From positions 1 through 53,802 of the forward strand of contig JAQVXL010000006.1 of NCBI GenBank assembly GCA_028709235.1: 53,802 bases of DNA, in the 5' to 3' direction. The translations under genes and the position numbers were made by a program. Position 1 is the first letter of the stretch; every line of letters starts with the position of its first letter. Of this stretch, positions 49,448 to 53,802 are shown in pieces. The DNA comes from Desulfotomaculaceae bacterium. Lineage in GTDB: Bacteria > Bacillota > Desulfotomaculia > Desulfotomaculales > Pelotomaculaceae. Below the pieces are notes generated by a model, which saw nothing but the letters and a program-made list of their open reading frames with translations, made no database searches and was not told where the DNA came from.

Positions 49448-49845
49448 AATTATAAACTAAATATTTAAATTAATATTATTATACCCCCAACTACATGTAC
49501 TCTCTCTCCAAAGCCTTTGACATGGATTTACCCTCCTATTAAGAACTATGTCGATTCCCGGCAAATGAGACTTTCATGTCAAGGCCTACTTTTTTAAATT
49601 AATGCAATAAGCATTTGTAATATAAGAGATCACGAGTTAATTTAATTTATAAAGTTTAGACAGTTAAATGCACTCTACCTCTCTACCCTTCGATATGAAT
49701 AACTTTGCTTTATAAACAGTTGCCATGCTTTAGGAGGCCTGGTTGCGATTAAGCAAATATTCCATGTCAAGGGATTTTTTTTTGACATATAACCAGGTAT
49801 TCTTGCGTAAGGAGCGCCTGGCCAAGTTGCTGTCAGACAAAGTGC

Positions 49846-50172
49846 TTAACAGATAAAATTATACAGAAGGGCCATGGTTACTATGCCTGTCAACAAACTG
49901 TAGAGAAGGCTTCTGGTCTTAACGGCGACCAGCAGGGTGGGTATGAAGGCCCAGATAAAACTGTTATTAATGCTGATGTCAATAAAGCCATCCGGCGCTA
50001 ATACACTCAAAGTTGTTAAACTGCTTAAAACAGCCGGTGCTACTAAGGATAACCACCTTTTTAGCGGCGCGGGAAATTCATAACGGGATAACAGCGCTAC
50101 CGGTAGTATGCGTGGTAAAATAGATACTATTGAAACGCCGATGATCATAATCCAAATACTGTTACTGTTCAT
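49846..50172 (-). CDS. azlD: AzlD-family branched-chain amino acid export subunit
   Basis: 108 residues with three or four membrane helices (WIMIIGVSIVSILPRILPVA; APAVLSSLTTLSVLA; IWAFIPTLLVAV; LLYSLLTGIVTMALLY), the size and pattern of AzlD. It overlaps the end of azlC by 11 bases, as is usual for this two-part exporter. AzlCD removes branched-chain amino acids or analogues from the cell. Confidence 0.85.
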   Translation of the reverse strand: MNSNSIWIMIIGVSIVSILPRILPVALLSRYEFPAPLKRWLSLVAPAVLSSLTTLSVLAPDGFIDISINNSFIWAFIPTLLVAVKTRSLLYSLLTGIVTMALLYNFIC

Positions 50173-50851
50173 TAATTAACATCCCCAAACTGGCTGCAAT
50201 AATTGTGGCAATAATGATATTAAACAAATTTCCCATGGTCGACGGCACAAGATAACCAATTAGCAAACATAGAAATGCTGAAGATAGGGCTACAAAAATG
50301 TCCGATTTGCTTCTCGTCATGAAGACCAACAAACAAATATACATAGCAGGCAAAGTAAAGCTCAGGCCCAGGCGGTCTGAATTAGTAATATAAGTTCCCA
50401 GTGCGGCTCCCAGCAGCGTGCTGATGATCCAGCCAATATGTGAGCTTAGATTAAGGCCGGCAATATAGGAGGGGGTGGGCGGATGACTTTGATAGCGATT
50501 CATCGCTACTGCATAGGTTTCATCGGTTAAGCCATAAGATAAAAGGCTACCTATGGCAATTGGCACATGCCCCTTGAGGTAGGGCACCAGTGATGTAGAA
50601 AATAATAAATACCTTAAATTAACTAAAGCATTGGCCAGGATTATGGTAAAAGCAGCGCCACCCGCTTGCATAATCCCAAGAGCTATATATTGTCCCGCTC
50701 CTGTAAAACACAGGAGCGACATCATCGTAGCCTGAATGATTGACATACCCGCCTCATTTGCCAGCACTCCGAAGGCAAATCCCAAAGGCAAATACCCCAA
50801 TACTATCGGTATTGAATCATTAATGCCTTGTCTTAATTCTTGCTTCTGCAT
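50162..50851 (-). CDS. azlC: AzlC-family permease
   Basis: 229 residues. The AzlC family signs are present: IVLGYLPLGFAFGVLANEAG, then SLLCFTGAGQYIALGIMQAG, NLRYLLFSTSL, and GLTDETYAVAM. About seven membrane helices. It is the large part of the branched-chain amino acid exporter with AzlD. CTGGAGA stands before the ATG. The leader upstream carries a minus-strand terminator at 50897-50931, so attenuation is possible. Confidence 0.88.
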   Translation of the reverse strand: MQKQELRQGINDSIPIVLGYLPLGFAFGVLANEAGMSIIQATMMSLLCFTGAGQYIALGIMQAGGAAFTIILANALVNLRYLLFSTSLVPYLKGHVPIAIGSLLSYGLTDETYAVAMNRYQSHPPTPSYIAGLNLSSHIGWIISTLLGAALGTYITNSDRLGLSFTLPAMYICLLVFMTRSKSDIFVALSSAFLCLLIGYLVPSTMGNLFNIIIATIIAASLGMLINEQ

Positions 50852-50896
50852 ATGTATCTCCAGCTTTGAAATGTTGTTGTTTTGTAGGAAAAATGA

Positions 50897-50931
50897 TAAA
50901 AAGAAAAAGAGGGTTATCTAAAAGATACCCC
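50897..50931 (-). terminator. terminator or attenuator upstream of azlC
   Basis: GGGTTATC (50911-50918) pairs with GATACCC (50924-50930). Read on the minus strand the hairpin is followed by TCTTTTTCTTTTT. It either ends the small gene at 51137 or attenuates azlCD. A second hairpin (AGGGC 50943-50947 with GCCCT 50958-50962) adjoins it. Confidence 0.55.
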
Positions 50932-51005
50932 CTATCCCAGGCAGGGCCCCGTTAGGAGCCCTATTTTTTCTCTCTGGCACGGCTATGTCCTCCAGATTTT
51001 TGCTT

Positions 51006-51589
51006 TAGGGACGTTTCTAGGTAATTTTGCCATACTATTGCTAAATTTTTGTTAAGGGAACACCCTCTTAGCAAACTAATTCTCTCGACCCTCTACTTTG
51101 GTTTCTTATCAAGGTGCGGGTCTGTCCCATAACTTTTTAATAATCGGTCCTGCCCTCGATGTCTTTCCTCAGTTTATCTCCTTCTACGCGAGCATTTTTG
51201 TATTCTTTTTTAGCACTGCCGGGCAGATCAAAGGGCTTGTATTTACCATTGTAATCCCTGTTGTCCGGATCTATCACTGAATCTGCAATGCCTCTTCTGG
51301 TACCTTCATCAAGACCTTTGGCCGCGATTTCTTTCTTCAGTTCGTCTCCTTCTGCGCGACCACTTTTGTATGAGTTTACCGCAAGATCATTATGGGGTAA
51401 ATCAAATGGTAAAAACGCCCCATCGTAATCCTTGCCAGGTTCATACAAAGAATCATAAACGCCTCTTTTATAGGATTTCGCATCTATTGCCATTATTAAA
51501 CCTCACCCTCCAAATTTAGTTTTTTACTTAAACGACATAACAGTGCCTAAGTATTATTTACTATAATTAAACATCGAGAAACGTCCCTA
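51006..51589. repeat. 13-bp inverted repeat flanking a small gene
   Basis: TAGGGACGTTTCT at 51006-51018 is an exact inverted match of AGAAACGTCCCTA at 51577-51589. The 584-base segment between and including them holds one gene (51137-51493). The layout recalls a small mobile cassette, but no transposase or target duplication was seen. Confidence 0.5.
51137..51493 (-). CDS. small protein of two tandem domains, unknown function
   Basis: 118 residues made of two similar halves. Each has R-G, then Y(D/N)G, then PFDLP, then K-x7-EGD-x-L(K/R)K(E/D)I: DYDGAFLPFDLP and AEGDELKKEI in the first, DYNGKYKPFDLP and VEGDKLRKDI in the second. Membrane segments and cysteines are absent. GAGGGTGAGG precedes the ATG. 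I recognise no family. It lies inside an exact 13-bp inverted repeat. Confidence 0.65.
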   Translation of the reverse strand: MAIDAKSYKRGVYDSLYEPGKDYDGAFLPFDLPHNDLAVNSYKSGRAEGDELKKEIAAKGLDEGTRRGIADSVIDPDNRDYNGKYKPFDLPGSAKKEYKNARVEGDKLRKDIEGRTDY

Positions 51590-51716
51590 CAATATGTTTA
51601 ATTTGTATGGCTTCACTTCCTTTTAGTTAATCTTAGCATTTACCAATGTTTATTGTAAAATATAATTATACGATTGGATTGATTGTTATTGCTTATTAAT
51701 ACATTTATATTTTAAG

Positions 51717-51854
51717 TTATCCAGACGCTTTAGGCCCTTCTGCAGCTTCACAGGCTCTGGCTCTTGCTGCCATCAGGAGCTTCAGCATCTTTACGGGTGC
51801 ATTTTGCAGTGTAGAAACATGATTATTATTTCCCTTTATATATGTTTTAATCAC
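51717..51854 (-). CDS. possible small protein, 45 residues
   Basis: From a GTG, the frame reads VIKTYIKGNNNHV, then an Ala/Arg/Lys-rich helix (KMLKLLMAARARACEAAEG). Its base composition is richer in GC than the AT-rich surroundings, which hints at coding, but there is no clear ribosome site. It may be a remnant. In 51590-52187 it and the frame at 51885 are the only candidates. Confidence 0.25.
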   Translation of the reverse strand: MIKTYIKGNNNHVSTLQNAPVKMLKLLMAARARACEAAEGPKASG

Positions 51855-51884
51855 GGTTGTATTTTACATATGCAATTCTAAGAT

Positions 51885-52013
51885 ATGAATCCGTTTGAAA
51901 TCATGGCGGGAAATCAAGCGGCCTTTTTGCTCAGACTAATTCCCAAGAAGGCGGGTTTAGCTAAGCTGCTTGATGTATTCAGGTTATCATGCTTTTCTTG
52001 CAAATTTCTGTAG
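51885..52013 (+). CDS. possible small protein, 42 residues
   Basis: An ATG-initiated frame: MNPFEIMAGNQAAFLLRL, then IPKKAGLAKLLDVFRLSC. It is amphipathic and basic with two cysteines near the end. No good ribosome site is visible. It is listed because its composition differs from the AT-rich flanks; it may be a leftover of a longer gene. Confidence 0.25.
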   Translation: MNPFEIMAGNQAAFLLRLIPKKAGLAKLLDVFRLSCFSCKFL

Positions 52014-52187
52014 TAAAATCAGACACGGAATTTGGCCATAGGATGTGTATAATTTAGCAGTTGTCAGAACCTTGGCAACTATCTTTGTTGCTAATATTTT
52101 TGCAAAAACTATTGCCTTTAAGACGTTTGTTTGCTAGGATTTTGATGTTTGCTTACCGCATCTAAGTTTAATGAAGGGGTGTTATAT

Positions 52188-52385
52188 TTGCAGGAATATA
52201 CGGTAATAGCGGCTATAACAGAATACCTGGATATAGTCAAATATACAGCAGGGGATAATTTATACGGCTTGTTGTTTGCTGCCGGTTCAGTCGGCACGGC
52301 GCAGGTTATGCAGTATGAAGCTAAGAACGATGCTGATGCGATATTTAAAGGCGCTATGATGGCCAAGGAAAAAGGTTTCTTTTAG
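52188..52385 (+). CDS. small hypothetical protein, 65 residues
   Basis: From TTG 52188 (GAAGGGGTG upstream): QEYTVIAAITEYLDIVKYTA, then a Gly/Ala-rich stretch LYGLLFAAGSVGTAQVMQYE and KEKGFF at the end. A longer frame from TTG 52149 exists. No family is recognised; the pattern suggests a soluble helical protein. Another open frame begins within its 3' end. Confidence 0.5.
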   Translation: MQEYTVIAAITEYLDIVKYTAGDNLYGLLFAAGSVGTAQVMQYEAKNDADAIFKGAMMAKEKGFF

Positions 52386-52564
52386 GCATTTTATTCTCTT
52401 TCCTGTTATTTGTCCCGCGGCCCATTATAATATGGCCAATATACTGGATAACTTTTCACCATGACGCTTTTGGGGGGATTTCTCTTTTATTTGTAGGATT
52501 ATCCATTGGCAGAACAAAACTGATTATTTTTGGGGGTATAAGACATAAAGAAGACAGAGGATAG
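52349..52564 (+). pseudogene. open frame without ordinary start, hydrophobic product
   Basis: After a TAA at 52346-52348 this frame stays open for 71 codons to TAG 52562. It encodes a convincing hydrophobic product (LLGILFSFLLFVPRPIIIWP; FGGISLLFVGLSIGRTKLII) but has no ATG, GTG or TTG. It overlaps the stop of the previous gene at GGTTTCTTTTAG. It may start at ATT or CTG, arise by frameshifting, or be decayed. Confidence 0.35.
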
Positions 52565-52677
52565 GAGTCCTGCTTGGCGCACTTCACCAGGTAGAATAGG
52601 CAGTTTGAAAAAAGGGATATGTTAACTTTTAACGAATAAAGAATATATATGTATGGGACTTGGAAGGAGTGTTTTTT

Positions 52678-52824
52678 ATGGACTGGCGTCTTGTGCTATC
52701 AATTATCGTGGTTATTGCATCAGTAGCCGGATTGTATTTTGCCGTGAAAAACAAAAAACCCAAAGCGGGATGGATTGTCACTCTTCTGGTTGGTATCTAC
52801 GGAGCTATAGTTTTCTCAATCTAA
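52678..52824 (+). CDS. small two-helix membrane protein, 48 residues
   Basis: The ATG at 52678 has GGAAGGAG about 8 bases before it. The product has two membrane helices (LVLSIIVVIASVAGLYFAV and WIVTLLVGIYGAIVFSI) joined by a basic loop KNKKPKAG, so a hairpin with the loop inside is likely. No family is recognised. Confidence 0.6.
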   Translation: MDWRLVLSIIVVIASVAGLYFAVKNKKPKAGWIVTLLVGIYGAIVFSI

Positions 52825-52838
52825 TAAAACGGACGTAA

Positions 52839-52946
52839 ATGATGGGCTTTTTATATGGTAAGACCGATAAATATAAGGCTGCCGATAAAATCGAGGTTGA
52901 CAGGTGGCGCCCGGATATGCTAATCTATATCACGTCAAGGTTTTAA
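52839..52946 (+). CDS. possible small protein, 35 residues
   Basis: A frame from ATG 52839, 14 bases after the two-helix gene: MMGFLYGKTDKYKAADK, then VDRWRPDMLIYITSRF. The ribosome site is weak (AACGGA). It may be translated together with the preceding gene. No family recognised. Confidence 0.25.
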   Translation: MMGFLYGKTDKYKAADKIEVDRWRPDMLIYITSRF

Positions 52947-52978
52947 GGAAGCGCTTCGATACTATTGTAGCACCGTTC

Positions 52979-53006
52979 TTGACAAAATAATATAATATAG
53001 TAAAAT
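52979..53006 (+). promoter_or_regulatory. tRNA promoter
   Basis: TTGACA (52979-52984) and TAAAAT (53001-53006) with a 16-base AT-rich spacer form a near-consensus housekeeping promoter, 8 bases before the first tRNA. Confidence 0.7.
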
Positions 53007-53014
53007 AACAGTAT

Positions 53015-53089
53015 GCGGAAGTGGCTCAGTGGTAGAGCATCGCCTTGCCAAGGCGAGGGTCGCGGGTTCGAATCCCGTCTTCCGCTCCA
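53015..53089 (+). tRNA. tRNA-Gly (anticodon GCC)
   Basis: GCGGAAG at the 5' end pairs with CTTCCGC at the 3' end; the D arm (GCTC..GAGC), the anticodon stem with GCC in the loop, and the T arm (GCGGGTTCGAATCCCGT) all fold. CCA is encoded. It shares the promoter with the tRNA that follows. Confidence 0.95.
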
Positions 53090-53096
53090 TTTGATC

Positions 53097-53171
53097 GGCG
53101 ACATAGCCAAGTGGTAAGGCAGAGGACTGCAAATCCTCCATTCCCCGGTTCAAATCCGGGTGTCGCCTCCA
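53097..53171 (+). tRNA. tRNA-Cys (anticodon GCA)
   Basis: GGCGACA pairs with TGTCGCC; the anticodon stem GAGGA/TCCTC encloses GCA, and the T arm CCCGGTTCAAATCCGGG is complete. CCA is encoded. It lies 7 bases after tRNA-Gly, so both come from one transcript. Confidence 0.95.
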
Positions 53172-53199
53172 AACGTCCGATAAACCCATACAAGGGTTT

Positions 53200-53232
53200 G
53201 AACCGTCTACTGTAAGAAGTAGGCGGTTTTTG
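53200..53232 (+). terminator. terminator of the tRNA pair
   Basis: ACCGTCTAC (53202-53210) pairs with GTAGGCGGT (one G-T pair) and TTTTTGTG follows. A small hairpin AAACCC/GGGTTT precedes it. From 53233 to 53500 no gene is certain; a minus-strand frame with basic, protein-like content (HNRLKLFRNKDKGFKYT) may be an old element remnant. Confidence 0.75.
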
Positions 53233-53504
53233 TGTTTGCTGGGCTTACGACGGGCAGGGGACTTGCGGCAAGAGGACTATTTGTCTGATAATAAATCCTC
53301 TGCTGTTTGGCGGTATCTGCTGTGTACTTGAATCCTTTGTCCTTGTTTCTAAACAGCTTCAATCTGTTATGCAGAGTAGTAACCACTCGCCCGAATCAAA
53401 TCCAACCTGCGCAACAGAAATAATGGGAAACGCGGTAAATTAGAACCACCCAAGCACAGTTTTAGAGTCACCTGGTGCGCAATGAGGGCGCCACCATCAT
53501 AAAA

Positions 53505-53554
53505 CCCCTGTAAGATGAAGTTACTGCCGCATAGCAGAATTCATCTTACAGGGG
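53505..53554. repeat. 15-bp inverted repeat before the istA remnant
   Basis: CCCCTGTAAGATGAA (53505-53519) and TTCATCTTACAGGGG (53540-53554) are exact inverted arms around 20 bases. The right arm covers the GGGGG ribosome site of the istA fragment, so folding would block its translation. Confidence 0.7.
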
Positions 53555-53562
53555 GAATGAAA

Positions 53563-53680
53563 GTGAGCGACTCCCTGGCCATTGTCCGTGCCGTTTACAG
53601 CGGCCTCAGCCAACGACAGGCAGCGATATGTCCAGAAACACTGTTTCCCTGTTCGTCCGGTATGCAAAGCCGAAGGTGTA
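53563..53680 (+). pseudogene. IS21-type transposase (IstA) N-terminal remnant
   Basis: From GTG 53563 the frame reads SDSLAIVRAVYSGLSQRQAA, the usual opening of an IstA helix-turn-helix. A frame change follows, and another frame gives SRNTVSLFVRYAKPKV before a TAA. So the HTH is split and the catalytic domain is missing. A stem-loop (CTATGAT with ATCATAG) and AGGAGGA stand at the right edge, ahead of a gene outside the window. Confidence 0.6.
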
Positions 53681-53802
53681 ACCGCTAAACTAAAATGGAC
53701 AGAAAACAACAAATAAGAATGAACAGTATTTACCACAATCCTCCAAAACCGCTATGATAGAGCTGGAAATAAAACAGCTTTCATCATAGCAGAGGAGGAA
53801 GA

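Noticed and set aside
50930-51060. GEMM-type c-di-GMP riboswitch or T-box in the azlC leader
   Set aside because: A GGCAAA..TGCC closing pair looked suggestive, but the conserved GEMM core and the T-box sequence (GGGTGGNACC) are not there.
51670-51700. Minus-strand match to the shared element (CAATCCAATCG)
   Set aside because: The AAT-N11-ATT spacing and TTTCAC box do not follow; it is only a partial, probably chance, match.
1-53802. CRISPR arrays and cas genes
   Set aside because: No regularly spaced direct repeats of 23-40 bases and no Cas-like protein were seen.

Overview
The window looks like the chromosome of a low-to-mid GC, spore-forming, strictly anaerobic Gram-positive bacterium of the Peptococcaceae type (Pelotomaculum / Desulfotomaculum / Sporotomaculum relatives). 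The pointers are strong AGGAGG ribosome sites with many TTG and GTG starts, a SleB-type cortex hydrolase, a tiny YjcZ-like membrane peptide, a sensory [FeFe] hydrogenase paired with a SpoIIE-type phosphatase, and a catabolic molybdenum hydroxylase cluster with CoA ligase and CoA transferase. This is inference from gene content; no 16S gene is present.

Layout. 1-3.4 kb: a minus-strand operon of a tandem dynamin-like GTPase and three small helical proteins. 3.6-9.1 kb: an HTH/zinc protein and a SIR2-like protein face a long Ski2-type helicase that carries similar HTH modules. 9.2-22.1 kb: housekeeping and signalling genes (SleB-like, BaiN/YhiN flavoprotein, HsfB hydrogenase with its phosphatase and a frameshifted 2Fe-2S partner, WalJ-like hydrolase, amidase, CofE-like protein, SpeA-like decarboxylase, Xth, PocR-PAS histidine kinase). 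22.6-28.6 kb: acyl-CoA ligase, stand-alone glutamate-synthase-like FMN protein, ParB-like protein, CDF transporter. 28.7-49.4 kb: a catabolic island. 49.8-53.8 kb: AzlCD exporter, several small orphan proteins, tRNA-Gly and tRNA-Cys, and the remains of an IS21-type element.

The catabolic island is the most coherent part. It holds an MBL hydrolase, a flavodoxin-like reductase, a PaaK-like acyl-CoA ligase, a Pct-type CoA transferase, a DASS-type anion transporter, a LysR regulator, a three-subunit Mo/FAD/2Fe-2S hydroxylase, and accessory genes known from selenium-dependent molybdenum hydroxylase systems (MoeA-like, XdhC-like, NifS-like, EF2563/YqeB family, MocA-like). Five near-identical elements, all on the plus strand, precede five of its transcription units (about 28.71, 31.14, 33.18, 39.06 and 47.73 kb). 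Each has the form AAT-N11-ATT overlapping a TTTCAC -35 box, with a -10-like box 17-18 bases downstream. I read this as one regulon, probably driven by the LysR protein, for uptake, CoA activation and hydroxylation of an organic anion. The substrate cannot be read from the sequence.

Other unusual structure: a palindromic repeat in two copies (5440 and 19215), a small protein made of two tandem domains inside a perfect 13-bp inverted repeat (51006-51589), and an open frame without an ordinary start (52349-52564).
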